64,000 bases of DNA, taken from assembly GCA_005765155.1 (NCBI GenBank), contig VCCP01000008.1, positions 1,178,001-1,242,000 of the forward strand, in the 5' to 3' direction. Positions 35,130-47,993 of this stretch are shown here, piece after piece (positions within the stretch are counted from its first letter, which is position 1; the number at the start of each line of letters is the position of its first letter). The notes beneath the pieces are model-generated. The model was not told where the DNA came from. It was given only the letters and a program-made list of their open reading frames with translations, and searched no databases. Position numbers and translations under genes: made by a program. This stretch comes from Zelopaecilomyces penicillatus. Lineage: Eukaryota; Ascomycota; Sordariomycetes; Hypocreales; Pseudodiploosporaceae.

Positions 35130-37643
35130 CTTCAGCTAGCACTTATAACAGCAAATCAATTGAGAGAAATAGGACTGATTTTAACCAGTTAGGCTTGTAG
35201 TTAGGTATCAAGCCGAGATGATGTTGGTTGTTTGCCCGAATGGGCTCTAGATGATGGTTCCTGCTTGCATTTAGTGCAGATCTAAGCACGCAAATCAGGA
35301 TTTCACACTTTCAGCGTTTTAAGATGTCCGCGGTCGCTAAATGGTGCAATGTGAAAGTATAATACATGCCATAAACTGTGATGCATTAGCCTTATTTATA
35401 CATCAATTTTGGAAGCGGAGAAAACACAAATGGCTAGAAGTGCCTAGTACTGAGTCTGATGGACACTCTGAAGCAACAGCTTACCTGCCTTCTCATATCC
35501 AGTGTCCTAGAAATTCAAGCGGTCACTGTTGGTATAGAAACGCCGAGTCTAGATGTGGGAGAATACAAGAAAGACAATAGTCTTACACAGGTAACTAAGC
35601 GATCCGTGGTCATGCAAGGGCTCAATGCACGGGGGTAAAAGGGTCGCGGTTCCATCAGGCACAGAGCACAGACATCGCCCTTTCGAGTTCTTCCAACCTC
35701 TTATCATTGCAGATATTAAACTGTATTGCCGCCCAGTGGCAGGGCCTTGATGAGCCCAATGGTCTCTCTGTGCATCCCGACCAGACATGCTAACCTCGAT
35801 TGTTGTATTAGTCCGTCAGTCTCACCGCGCTCCGCAACCTGACTAACACGCTGTTCATACTCTTCATTCCAGTCCATTGCCAACAAATCGGCGCCTCACT
35901 TGGCCGAAAGTATGGGGCCAACTGGATTTGCAAGCCCGCCTGTTTCGCATTGCTGCTCACTCCATCTTGGCATGGCGATATGGGGACAGTTCAGCGTGTG
36001 GAAAGATGGTGAAAAAAGCTCTATCAGCAAGTAGTCACTTAGACAGACTTTGGAATTGAATAAGCGGGCGTTGAGGAATTCACGAATTAGGAATAACTAA
36101 ACCAGCCATGGTTCGAGCGGTTCGAGCGGTTCATGCGTGTCATGACAAGTCGGTAAAGGATGTGTAAGCTGTTTCACTTTTGAAAGCCCAATGGCCCGAG
36201 AAACACACTGTGTGGAAGCTCTTGACAACAGACAATTGATCCAAACAAGATGCTGCTGAGACAGACGGTGAGCTTTGGTGCTGGTCTTGCCATAAAACCT
36301 TGTTGTCAAGATGACGAGACGCAAATGAACAAGATCACAATCGAATTATACAAGTAATCATTACATGAAGTAAACCATGTTAGTATATTACGGGTAGAAG
36401 AATCGCAAATAGTCATTCGGGGTAGACACACGACTATAATGCAAAATTTTCTTGAGTGCCCAGGGACGGCAAATGGTCGCACCAACCTTGTAAGCTTCAC
36501 CCAACCCGTGAGGTCTGCGACCGGCGTAACACAATGAGAGGGAAGAAAAGCACCCTGCAGGAGAACAAAGAAAGCCGAGAAACCTAAAAATGTGGTACTT
36601 GGCGTGAGTTGTGTCTCTGAATGTGAGACCTTTCTCGGCTGCACAAAATAGCAGGATGCCCTTCGATCGTGGATTTCGTGCATGTGTCGGTCCAAATACA
36701 GGGTACGTCTACACAAACTTGCCGGCACGACAGTTTTCCATTTCCTGTTGCTTAACTTCTTTCCAGATGGAATGGTAATACCAAAGACATAGTAAAATAT
36801 AGGCTCGTCAACAGAACACTGGGGAAGCAAAAAGATGCCAAATTCACCCAACGTACCAAGAAGCTCGCAAACACGTGGGATACCATTCCATAACAAAAAA
36901 GTGGCGGGAAAATGAGAACAAGGGCCCCGACATCGCGACAAGGGAATAAAAAAAAGTAAAACACACATACCAGCCCATGCCAGACAATGCTGTCTTCTTC
37001 TACTCTCCTACTCTCCTGCCTACCCACTTACCATATATGAGACGAGACCTGTTCTTTACGTGGGCCTTCACGTTGCCAACCAGCCCTCTTCTCTATGGAG
37101 ACACGAACGAGGTGGTCCCCCTTGAGTAAGAACCCAAAAACAAAAACCCCTCCAAGAAAAAAAAAAAGAAAACAAAGAAAGTGGCTGCCCGACGTTGTTG
37201 CACTTCCTTCTCTCTTAGGCATGTCTTGGGCACACTTTTGGCAAAAAAGCCTTTGCCTAATCACTTTCCGCGGAACTAGTTAGCATTGGACCCTTCTCCC
37301 GCCTCCTTCCCGGCGCCCCGTTGCCGACCGGCTGGGACGGGGCGGTTTGTTTTGTCTTGGATGATCTGCCGCATCGGAAGGGGAAAACAAAAAAACAAAA
37401 ACGGGATGGCGCTTGAAGCTTTTCTTGCTTTTCCTTTTTTTTCACCTTGTCCTGTTTTGGGGCAGAGGCTGCGAAGAACCTTAGTTATGAAAGACACACG
37501 CGTGGATACGAGAAGCAGGCCTAATGATCGTATGGAGAATACGTGGAGAATGGCTATGTGGGGGGTTGGGTTGGATAAACCTCTTCCTGTGTGAAACGCT
37601 AAAGACTTGTCTTCAAGTCTAGAGGGTTGATGAGATTTTGTTG
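35130..37643. other. Intergenic, no gene seen
   Basis: A 220-codon minus-strand frame at 36306-36968 has no motif and an unlikely composition, so I leave it out. A short 9-bp tandem repeat (GGTTCGAGC, about three copies) lies at 36110-36136. Confidence 0.4.
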
Positions 37644-37649
37644 TATAAG
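37644..37649 (+). promoter_or_regulatory. TATA-like box of subtilase 1
   Basis: TATAAG lies about 150 nt before the start codon, followed by a CT-rich leader (CTTCTTCACCATCAACCC and similar), a common layout for highly expressed fungal secreted proteases. Confidence 0.45.
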
Positions 37650-37796
37650 TAGAATCATCTCATCCTCCAAGTCGATGTTGCTTTCTTCACCATCAACCCC
37701 CTTCTTCTTCGTCATCATTACTCTAATACATCTTCCATTAATCCAATCAACCTTTACTACAAAGAACTGAACCCGATTTAATAAAAACCGCCCAAT

Positions 37797-39206
37797 ATGC
37801 GTTTGTCTGTCCTCCTAGCCGTCCCAGCTGTTCTGGCCGCGCCGGCCACCAAGCGTGCCCAGCCTGCGCCTCTCCATGTGCCCAGGGGCTCGGACACCCA
37901 GCTCATCCCCAACAAGTACATCGTCAAGTTCAACGAGAACATCGCCGGGGCATCGGCCGCCAGTGCCATGAGCCTCCTGCCAAAGGAAGCTGACCATGTG
38001 TTTGACAATGTGTTCAAGGGCTTTGCAGGCCATCTTGATGACAAGGCTCTGAAAGCTATGAGAGACCACCCACACGTACGTTGATATCTATATTTGCTTC
38101 ATTATTATCTATGCAAGCTTCTTTTATGCTGATATTTCTTTTTCATAGGTTGAATACATTGAGCAAGATAGCATCTCTTCAGCCAGTGGCTATGTTGTAC
38201 AGGAGAATGCTCCCTGGGGTCTGGCCCGAATCTCTCACCGAACTGCTGGCTCTTCCGACTACGTCTACCACAACAGTGGCGGACTAGGCACATGCGTTTA
38301 CGTTGTCGACAGCGGTGTTGACCACACACATCAAGTAGGTTTTTCTTTCCCTGATACTCGGTTAAAGAGTCTCACATTTTAAAAAAAAAAACTTGATTGC
38401 AAGCTGCTAACCTTGGCTTTTCCCTTGAATAGGAGTTTGAAGGCCGTGCCATCTCTGTCGCCAGCTTTATCCCTGGCCACGATCAGGACGAGCAAGGGCA
38501 CGGAACACATGTTGCCGGTATCATTGGCAGCAAGACCTTTGGTGTTGCCAAAAGGACCCATATTTACAGCATCAAGGTTCTTGATAGCGAGGGCAACGGT
38601 CCCAACTCAGGCATCATTGCTGGCATGGATCACGTCTCTAGGGATGCTGCCAATAGGTCTTGCCCTAACGGTATTGTCGTGAATCTGAGTATTTCTGGTG
38701 ATTTCTCTCAGGCCATGAACAATGCTGCCGCCTCCCTGGGTCGAAAGGGTTATTTCGTTGCCGTGGCCGCTGGAAACTCGAACGTGGATGCCCTCGGAGT
38801 TTCTCCTGCTTCCGAACCCTCTGCCTGCACTATTGGTGCAACTGATGAGCACGACGTTAGATATGAGCTGTCCAACCACGGTATCTCTATTGATGTCATG
38901 GCTCCTGGTGTTCATGTCTATTCCACCTATCCCCATGGCCGCTACGTGAGTTACAAACCTGCGCCCACAATCTACTCAAGAAGTACAAGCTAACCAGACT
39001 CTTACCTTTAGGGATATTCTACCGGCACCTCAATGGCTGCTCCTCACGTTGCTGGTCTCGCCGCCTACCTTGCCACTCTGGAGAACCACCGAGCTGGTCC
39101 CCATCAGTGCCAGCGCATCCAGCAGCTCAGCACCAGAGGATATATCAAGAAGCAGAGCGCTAGCACACATAATATCCTTGCCTTCAACGGCAACCCCAGC
39201 GGTTAA
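37797..39206 (+). CDS. Secreted subtilisin-like protease 1 (S8, proteinase K type), 390 aa
   Basis: Exons are 37797-38075, 38149-38334, 38433-38945 and 39012-39206, all introns phase 0 (73, 98 and 66 nt). A signal peptide (MRLSVLLAVPAVLAAP) is followed by an inhibitor I9 propeptide (NKYIVKFNENIAG to about residue 105), then the S8A catalytic domain. Catalytic triad: Asp147 in VVDSGVD, His178 in GHGTHVAG, Ser333 in GTSMAAPH. Oxyanion Asn270 lies in AAGNSN. It degrades extracellular protein. In insect- and nematode-attacking fungi this family includes cuticle-degrading Pr1 enzymes, but the host range cannot be read from the sequence. A paralogue with identical exon lengths lies at 46614-47993. 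The 3' splice of intron 2 follows an A-run and a second branch-like CTAAC. Confidence 0.95.
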
Positions 39207-40063
39207 AATAGTGAATGATTTGGAATATGGACAGTAAAAAGATCGGTGCAACGCATCTGCTAGAAAAGGCAACGCGTTCGTCAATGAATGTTTAGTGAAT
39301 AGCTTCTTCAAGCTTACGAATTATGCTGGGTAACAAGTAATGAATATGATCACATTTATGATGTAATTTTATGCTTCTGATCTTAATGTGACTGAATCAT
39401 GTTTGGGTCAAATTCGTGTGTATTTAGTGTCCCCCCAATCACAACGTTACCCACGCGCATCACGCCGTTGTAGGATAGTATGTGAGATCAACAAACCCAG
39501 TCCCAATTTTCAATGGCCTGGGCTTGTCGTTTGTCATTTGCATTGCGTGATCGCTCGAGTCAGGCATGGAATGTTAGAACCTCCTAGCAGCTAGTCACGA
39601 CCACCAAGTGAAAAATACTAAACTTCTAATTACTCGTGCCCTAACTATAATGACTTGTAGAAGTCGGTCGGGTATTTATTCTAGATACCCGATAATAGTT
39701 GCGGGCCGGGCCATACGTCCTAGACATATCTGTTATCGCTTTGCCAGAAATGAGTCGCTGCTTTTCTATAGCTGCGTAAAGGGATGGTTTGAGTTCACTT
39801 GTTTCTGGGTTTGAAGTTGACTCCCGGATTGTCTAGAACGACTGTTTGTATTGCAGATTTTCTTTGCTAAGCTAGAAGATATAGACTTCCATCCCACTCA
39901 TCCAAAGCTACCCACTGCCAATGTCTGAAAAGTTCCTATTCGCTCAATCCCGCCCAAGTCTGAATCCCTTTATATACATCATAAGAATATGTTCACATAT
40001 GTACTATTTCGTCCCACCCACTCATGCTCGCTTGGAGCAACTATATTGAGAGACAGAGCACAT
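39207..40063. other. Intergenic between convergent secreted-protein genes
   Basis: No gene seen. It separates the 3' ends of subtilase 1 (plus) and double-psi barrel gene 2 (minus). Confidence 0.45.
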
Positions 40064-40462
40064 TTAAGCCCAGTCCCAGTTGACACCGTGAACGCGGCCA
40101 GCATCCAGAGAGTCAAAGAGGGCTGTGAAGGCAGAGGGGGAAATATCAAGATCTCCCGGAGCACAGCCAGCGCAGCGGTCGACAACACGGACCGTCACAG
40201 ATCTGGTGCCGTGGTTGATGCGGATGTTGCGGTTGCAAGGACGCTGGCTGTCAAAGATACTGGCGGAGACGGCCGTGATGAAGTCGGCATCGCCGTTGTA
40301 CTCGCCACAGGCGCCAAGGCCGGGGTGGAAGTAGGTGACTTCGCCAGTGGCACGGGTAACAAGGCCGGCAGAAGGAGTTGTGTCCTCAGCGATGGCAGTG
40401 GGAGCTGCTGTGGCAGTGATGGCCATGGCGAGGACGGAAAGGAAAGTCTTGAAGGAAGGCAT
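40064..40462 (-). CDS. Secreted double-psi beta-barrel protein, 132 aa
   Basis: A single exon with signal peptide MPSFKTFLSVLAMAITATAAP and a short linker. The rest is an RlpA/barwin-like double-psi barrel: VTYFHPGLGACGEYNGD, PCNRNIRI, VTVRVVDRCAGCAPGDLDIS and the end VNWDWA. It has the same four Cys and VVDRC Asp as the paralogue at 29201-29800, but lacks that protein's ~60-residue acidic insert, so the acidic region is the variable part of this local family. A TATA-like ATTATATAAA lies on the minus strand at about 40634-40625. It is convergent with subtilase 1. Confidence 0.9.
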   Translation of the reverse strand: MPSFKTFLSVLAMAITATAAPTAIAEDTTPSAGLVTRATGEVTYFHPGLGACGEYNGDADFITAVSASIFDSQRPCNRNIRINHGTRSVTVRVVDRCAGCAPGDLDISPSAFTALFDSLDAGRVHGVNWDWA

Positions 40463-40624
40463 CTTGATGGTTATTGGTTGGTGAACAAAGAGTAGTTGTT
40501 TTTAAAAAAGTAAGGCTGAAGAGAGCTGAAAGATGTTTGTTTGTAGTTTGTTGCAGAATTGATGAGGCTTGTTGGTTGGAGTGATAGAGAAGAGGGGATG
40601 TATAATCGAAGGAGGCGAGAGTAG

Positions 40625-40634
40625 TTTATATAAT
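40625..40634 (-). promoter_or_regulatory. TATA-like box of double-psi barrel gene 2
   Basis: ATTATATAAA on the minus strand, about 165 nt upstream of the start codon. The spacing matches that of the paralogue. Confidence 0.45.
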
Positions 40635-43600
40635 TCTTGAAACAATACTAGTTCCTGCGTTCATCTGGAGTTTGGCAATGTGGTATCAGTGATTGCTACA
40701 AGTTTCCGGATCCTTGTAGCGTCGACTCAGAGTGCAGCAAGGATAATGAAAATGCTGTGGAGAAGGAGACGTCAACTCATGCTATGGAGACTCCAAGGAG
40801 ACGAGCACCACCCCACGTGGGCGTAAGCAATCATGACTTGGATCAATGCTGCATATGCCAAGCGTCTAAGCCAGTGACACCCAATGCAACGTCTTGCTAT
40901 CAGTATCTCCCCTTGTTTCTTCCTCCCAATCCAGGCATAATCGAAGAGGTGGGGTATGGTAGATGCAGGATGATATACCTTGACTAGATATTATTAAGCT
41001 GCCATTGCAGATGCGAAATCCGCCGAGCTTCTGGCGTCAATAGGTAACTAATATGGGGCATAGAATCCAGATCCAGCTGCGCAGACCAGATGAATTATGG
41101 ATCGAGCAGCTACGCAGTGAGCAATAACATAGAGAGGGGCGTTTTTTTTCGTTGCGTACATACATAGATAAGCTATAATGCACGGACGTGTTAGCTTTTC
41201 TCATTCGGGTCGGAATCTGTGATCAGGATCCTACATACATCTTAGACCCAGAAACAAGCGCCGTATCGTGGGGGGAAGGGGGTCCACTTGGCGGGATTGA
41301 TGGTGGTGAACGTTACATCTTTCATTTGCCTTGGGTTGGACTTGGTTGTGTTTCAAGATGCATATAGTTGATTCGGGAAGGTCATATCTGTTGTCAAAAG
41401 ATCTGTCTCCCATGCCATGTGTCATGCCTATTTGGAGCTTAATCTTTACCACGCCCATGTGGCAACGCGCCTATGCTCATTGCCCTAGGCAAACAAGTGC
41501 CGAATTGCGTAAATGATCGGCCGGCTATCGTTCAATCATTCGGCTGTCGAACCCCTGCAGGCAATTGAGAAGACGACATACTCGCACTGACTCGGGAAAA
41601 TGCGGTGCTATGTCGTGAAGCTCCACAAATGACGCCGTGTCTAGTACTTGGGTGACTAGACTTTACGGCGCCATCCGGATTTTGATTTAGGCAACAAGTA
41701 TCGAAAAGGGTTGTTGGCAGACGCGCAACTTGTTCATGACGTCCAAGGATCAAACCAGAACCCTGGGCCCAGACTTTGAGGTAGCAATGGAAGAGCTGTA
41801 ACAAGGATTTTAACTGTCCCTGGAAAGTGGCGACTAAAATGTAACGCTGTAGCACTCCTTTTCCCACTCCTGTAACTGCGGAGGATCTCTTGGTGGCACG
41901 TACGGCCGGATACAGCTAGATGGATGGAAAACGGTTTGGTTCTAATCAACCGTGAGGAAAGGGCTTTTTGACCTGCCTACCCTAATGTCCAACCGTTGAA
42001 CAATGCAATTGTATTTGCATGATGCTACACATGTGCGTAGTAAATGAAACCATTTTTTCGACTGGTTCGGATTGTTTCTAACACATAATGTGCCATTGTG
42101 TCTTGATAACTGAAGAGATCACCATATATCTTCCAATCTCCTACAAGTGACCAGCTTTCTTGGAATATTTTGGCACACCTACTCTCGGCTCTTCCTTTTT
42201 CTCCTTTTGGCTGGCTGTCCACTGACCAGCAGGGTATGCGTGCGATTCAAGGTTCTCCATCTTTACTAGGTACCCCACATTGTCGCCCTGGTAAATTATT
42301 GGGTCTTCTTTTCAGACAGTGAAGGATGTGGAAGCAAAACCTTTTGGCAAAAAAGACCGACTCGCGTTAGGCCAACAAGATGTTGCCTGTAACAGCATAC
42401 CCAGGCCACCCCATGAGGATCTTCACCAAGACGAATATGTAGACTGGTTCTTAGCTCTTGATCTCGGTGGGAGGAAAAGCACCGGTCGGTGGGTTTTTTT
42501 TTAAAGATATTTGTATGATAGGTTTTGTCCATCACGAAACTGGCTGTAGATATACTAATTGGTCCACAACTCGCTGGGCAATCAGCGACATCCACCAGGA
42601 ATTTCACCTCTGAGTTTTATGTGAAGAGGATGTACAGAGAAAGTGCTTGCCCAGATACTTGCATGAGACAGATCTCGCAATTTGGTTGCGTGGGGGACTT
42701 TGCATAGCGAGATCTCCTTCTAATAGATGTGGCGCTCGGATCGTTCCCTCAATGCGTTGTCCTAACTACCACACCCCCTTACCCCAGATATAGCTACAGG
42801 GGACAGGGACTTGAAAATTGGCGCCTTCTTAGATTAGGACGCTCTCTCCTGATTTTCATCCCTTCGTTCCACCACATCAGCCACTCCAAGAGGTCCATCA
42901 TTGCTGTTTTAGGGTAGTGGTGACCAAGTCATGGTTCCCCACGCGACATTTTGGTGTAGCCAGGCTTGCCAGGATAACCACATCCAAATATATACGGTAC
43001 CAGCCTAAACAAAGGGAGGCATGTTGGCGGGACCGTCCAGGGCTGCAATAGCAAAGATGCGATTCATGAGTTACGCATGACCTGCAAATTGATGCTGCAT
43101 ATTTGTACACGTATTGAAACTGTCCTGTCATTTTCAGGCCAAGTCTGGATCGGCCTGAGTAGGACAAACTTCACAAGCAATTGACAGACGGGATTGAACC
43201 AAGAAGCGGGACATTGATGTCAAGAGGCCTATAAGTAGCAAGCAGTTGATGACGTCTTCACTCGAATCAGGGCGAGAAGTGACTCTGCGGTGTGTGAAAA
43301 TAGAACCGGCGCAGGGCATGACACAATGTACTACTTAGCGCAAGTCTGAAGTCATCTCGAGGAGAAACGACCCGAGGGCAGTTAGTTGGACAGTGCATAG
43401 TGTCAAAAGTACTGAGGATAGAGACGGAACGAACGCTGCCAATGCATCTCCATCACGCATGTTCATTTTCTCGCGATGCAAACTGCTTGGTGTTTAGTTG
43501 CCGCAACTAACAACATTCTCCAAGATTGGCGAGATCAACTGTCAATCCGGCTCGGCCCATACACAGAATCATGCCGGTTTCAATGACGCATATTATCAAG

Positions 43601-46438
43601 GGTTGCAAAGCTAACAGGAACCATGCTCTAGGGTGGTGGAAAGAACCTATCGCAGCCCATTGTTTTGTGGCAAATTCCACGTTGATCCTTATGGTACTCC
43701 ACATAGCCGGCTCCAATCGTTTTCTCTATCCATTAGAGTTAGCACCATTTGGAAGTGATTAACAGTACCGCTGGATGTATGTCGCTGTATCAGAATAGCA
43801 ATTATGCATCTTCACAAGCATCAATGTCAACGAGCGGCCGCAGGCATCAAAGGACACATCGGATAACCGGAGACCACAGTATTTACTTGAAAGAAGCTTA
43901 TATGAACGCCATAATGTTTTCATTTCAACTCGGCCCGAAACGTGCTCGGGTGCCACTTCTGGCATCACGGCACCTTAAAGAAGAACACGACCAGTAGGGG
44001 CAGCCGGGCTTGATACGATACGATGCGGTCCAGATCCATGTTGTATCCGCTCCACCACGAAAAAAGATCGAAACCCAATGGAATTGTCCCGAAGCTGGGC
44101 ATTTGCACTTTTTGGCAAGATTGAAGGCTTTTCTGGGATCTGGCGTGGTCACATCTCGTAGGAAGCGCAACCTTCCAGTCGGCACATTACAGTGCCTTGA
44201 AACATGCCGATGGTGTCGATTGAAGGATTTCTTCGTCATGATGATGACCAATCACTGGCAAACCACCGGTCTGGCGGGATCCTCGGATGGGACAATCTGA
44301 TAATGGTTGCTCTCCATCCACTCCCGCTTTTGACATGGAGGATTGAGTCTGGCTTGTGAAGAAGGACCGATATGTTAGCAACTTGGATCACCATGCCCAA
44401 TCCATTGTCATTAGTGGACTATTGCATATGCGGTATGCCGAAGCACGATAACGAAGGTGTGTAGGTCCCGAATCAACCATCTCCGGTCAGGCCAGTATTT
44501 GTTGGCAACACCGTGATGGACATTTCAGCCAAACAGTCCTCAGTCGAGGCTTCCTTTCCCTGTCGCCGCAGCCGATGTCGCAGCTGTTTCCCACTAGCAC
44601 AGACGTGCCTGCCCAGACAGGTCTCTCGAAGCGGGAGTGTCGTCATGGCAAAAGGCTGCCCAGAGAATAATGGGCCTAATTGGGAAGGCGAGACAGGGTA
44701 GGCAAGTATCTAAAAGGTCGACTTTGGGGAAAGAGCGCTGGCAATGTGAGGCTTGGATTTTGGCGCAAAGGTTAGTCGCTTTATCGGTGGCTTATCGTGA
44801 TTATGGCCATCACTTTGTGTCCTTTGCACGAGATACTATACCTACTAGGCCACTTGGAGCAAGCAATACATTCGTTACAAGTAAATATCGCAGCAGACTT
44901 CTGTTCCACTCTCCGGGAAACTCTTGACGAATTATTAACAATGATGGGAATAGTTGTTGCGCTGTCAAGGTACTGTAGTACAGACTCCAACATCCAAAGC
45001 CGAACTATAGGGGATCAGGCGCTGTACTGACCCTGCAGTCCACCACTACATAACGTGCTGCTCTAACGAAATTAGCGGTTATCCAAGATCGAAACAACAA
45101 CATCAGGCGCTTGGTAACCGGTCTTCCAACAGGCGTTGGGGGTGTTTCAAGGGCTGTCCAGCAGACTGATTACTTGGAGGGCCGTTTAAGGGAGCTAATG
45201 CGCTGGGCGCACCCATCATGGAGCAAGGCGCACACTCAGAGTCACACTAATGATGATGCTAATTATCTAGGCAACTTTAGGCCTTACAAGGCGCATGCGA
45301 CATGGACAAGATCACGAACACGTTGCCGTCGCCCCCACGATTCCTCAAGTCGCAAGACAACCCGAGGCCAATTGTGATGAACTCAAGACTCCTTTGACGC
45401 GTTTCCTCAATTGGCAATAGCTGTAGGGGCCCTGATGTTGCATTATCGTTGGTCGATCTACTCCATCGCTGAGGCAGCTGTGGCTCTGCAAGTTCAGCTC
45501 GCTCGTCTGCCCTCAGTGTCTGCAGCCATCATCTGCAGGGGATGGAGTTAGTCTCTGGTACCTGCTCTATACTCTACCTCCTATATGTTTTGCTGACCCC
45601 TTTTTATAGGAGAGAAACAGTTCAAGTGGCTGTCCCTTGGCTCGCCTCCCTGAAGCGCCATCGAGGGGCAGGTGAGCACAACAAGAAAAAGCAGTGTGTG
45701 GCGGCAAAACTCAAATCGATTGCCAGGACAAGATTTAATGTCCGTAGTTATTTTAGTCTCTTGACCCCTAGCGAATACTCCGTTGTGCCTGGACGTGGAC
45801 GACTTGTTTTGGCCGCGGAAATGTCTCAAGTTCACACACCGTCCTCACGCCACTTGACGAGACAAGATAGTCCTTGGTCCCCAGTGCCTTTCACAGTAGC
45901 TCAATGCACACAGGTCGATGGGTGGATATTTCTTCTTTCATCATCTCAGTGTCTGGAATATTTGGAAGGAGGAAAACGCCTGATGTAGACTTGTGCCGTC
46001 CGAGCAAGTGAATGATCGAAAGCGCTGGCATATCCAGATTTCAGTTTCTCTTTGCTCATCGCTTCAACTACCCCGCCCATGTTCGTGATGCACTCTATAC
46101 CCCATGGGGAGAGTATCTGGACATGAAGTTCAAGCTAGGTTCTATGGAGCAGCTGTGAGTAATTGTTTCCATGTCTGATTACACAGTGATTGTAAGTGAA
46201 TGAACTAAGATGCTCCACATAGGACATTCTGGAGTTTATGCGGCCCGGCGCCGAGGGCCGCATCGGTTCCTGACTGTCTGACTTGACTACCGGCTTGGGA
46301 AGGTCAGAGAATGCAGTTTGTTGGAATAACCCTTGAGATGGTGTTGAAGCTTCCGCTGAAACTCAGACAATCGTGTCTCTTATTGTCGACCCTGCGTGGG
46401 AAAGCATGTCTAGATGAAAACTAGTGAAGGGAGAAGGA
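40635..46438. other. 5.8 kb intergenic, no gene supported
   Basis: Many short frames, none with recognisable domains, signal peptides or intron-linked continuity. The longest is 148 codons at 45542-45988, with no motif. Composition is ordinary, unlike the RIP-altered island, so this is not an obvious retroelement graveyard. It may include leaders, long non-coding RNAs or fast-evolving genes that I cannot recognise. Confidence 0.35.
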
Positions 46439-46446
46439 TATAAATA
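46439..46446 (+). promoter_or_regulatory. TATA box of subtilase 2
   Basis: TATAAATA lies about 170 nt before the start codon at 46614. Confidence 0.5.
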
Positions 46447-46613
46447 CAGACCTTCAGTCCGAGACAAAAGGAATTATCTATCAGTGTGTGCATCCTAAAA
46501 ATTGGCCCAATTTCCACCTACTACCAAGGTTTTTTCTCTTCTCTTCAATCCAGTCCTTCCTCCACTTCAAGCAAAGTCAATCTATCGTTCATAACGAGAC
46601 CAAGTCACTGAAG

Positions 46614-47993
46614 ATGCGTCTGTCTACACTCTTGACCATTCTTCCAGCTGCATTAGCTGCTCCTGCCAAGCGATCAGAGCCGGCACCACTCATCGTCCCC
46701 CGTGGGGAGACTGCCCAACTCATCGCGGACAAATATATTGTCAAGTTCAAAGAGCACAGCGGTCTATCAATTCTCGATGATGCACTCGGCCTTCTCACTA
46801 GTGATGCCGACCATGTCTTCAGAGGAGCATTCACGGGTTTTGCAGGACATCTTGACAAGGACACTTTAGAAACTCTGCGGGATCACCCCGACGTAAGCTG
46901 CCATCGCATTTCCTGGGCGGGATTGAGGTTGCTAATAAAGCCGTGTGACAGGTCGAGTACATTGAGCAAGATAGTATTGCCTCAGCAAGTGCCGTTACTC
47001 AGCAAAGTAATGCTGCTTGGGGGCTTTCCCGCATTTCTCATCGCCGACCAGGCTATCCTAATTATGTCTATGACAATAGCGCAGGTCAGGGAACCTGCGT
47101 CTACGTCGTTGACAGTGGGGTTGATGATCGTCATCCAGTAAGTTTATGGTAGAACCATTTCACTAAGACGGTTGTGAATGCGAGTTAACCAAGCGGGTGC
47201 TTCTAGGAATTTGAGGGCCGCGTAACCAGACTTACTTCATTCATTGACGGTCAGGATTACGATGACTTTGGACATGGAACTCACGTCGCTGGCACCATTG
47301 GCAGCAAGACCTACGGAGTCGCTAAGAAGGCCAAGATCTATGCAATCAAGGTTCTCGACTTCGAAGGAAACGGTCCTTACTCAAGCATCATTGCGGGAAT
47401 GAACTACGTCGCTCAAGATGTACCCCGGCGAAATTGCCCTAATGGCATTATTGTGAACATGAGTCTGGGTGGTCCTTATTCCGAGGCTGCCAACAACGCC
47501 GCAGCAGCTCTCGTTAGAAGGGGGTATTTTGTAGCCGTCGCAGCCGGTAACAGCAACGACAATGCACAGAACTATTCACCAGGCTCGGAACCCTCTGTGT
47601 GCACGGTTGGTGGTACTGCCAAGGACGATACCCGCTACAACATGTCCAACTGGGGCCCCTTGGTGGACATTCTCGGTCCTGCGGTTGATATTTACTCTAC
47701 CTTCCCAAGCTCCCGATACGTAAGTCACCTATTTGAAGATATTCGCAGTCCTTTACAAACGAACACCAAGGCTAACCGAGGGCGTTTTATTTCTATAGGG
47801 ATTTCTCACCGGTACTTCCATGGCCACGCCTCACATTGCTGGTCTTGCTGCCTACCTTGCCTCATCTCAGGGAAGAAGAGCTAGCCCCGGCCTCTGTCAG
47901 GAGATGCAAAGAATGGCTACTCGCAATGCGATTACAAACCAGACACCTAACACGGTGAACTTGCTTGCTTTCAACGGCAATCCTTCCGGCTAG
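46614..47993 (+). CDS. Secreted subtilisin-like protease 2 (S8, proteinase K type), 390 aa
   Basis: Exons are 46614-46892, 46952-47137, 47207-47719 and 47799-47993 (introns of 59, 69 and 79 nt, all phase 0). The four exon lengths (279, 186, 513, 195 nt) equal those of subtilase 1 exactly. Signal MRLSTLLTILPAALAAP; propeptide with DKYIVKFKEHSG; catalytic Asp147 (VVDSGVD), His178 (GHGTHVAG) and Ser333 (GTSMATPH), with Asn in AAGNSN. I start at 46614, not at the upstream in-frame ATG (46488), because only this start gives a signal peptide and it matches the paralogue. The two proteins differ throughout the mature domain, so the duplication is not recent. Confidence 0.95.

Noticed and set aside
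36110..36136. tRNA-like B box (GGTTCGAGC)
   Set aside because: It is a 9-bp tandem repeat; no A box or cloverleaf around it.
36306..36968. 220-codon minus-strand frame
   Set aside because: No domain or signal peptide, many Cys, Phe and Arg in no pattern; likely chance.
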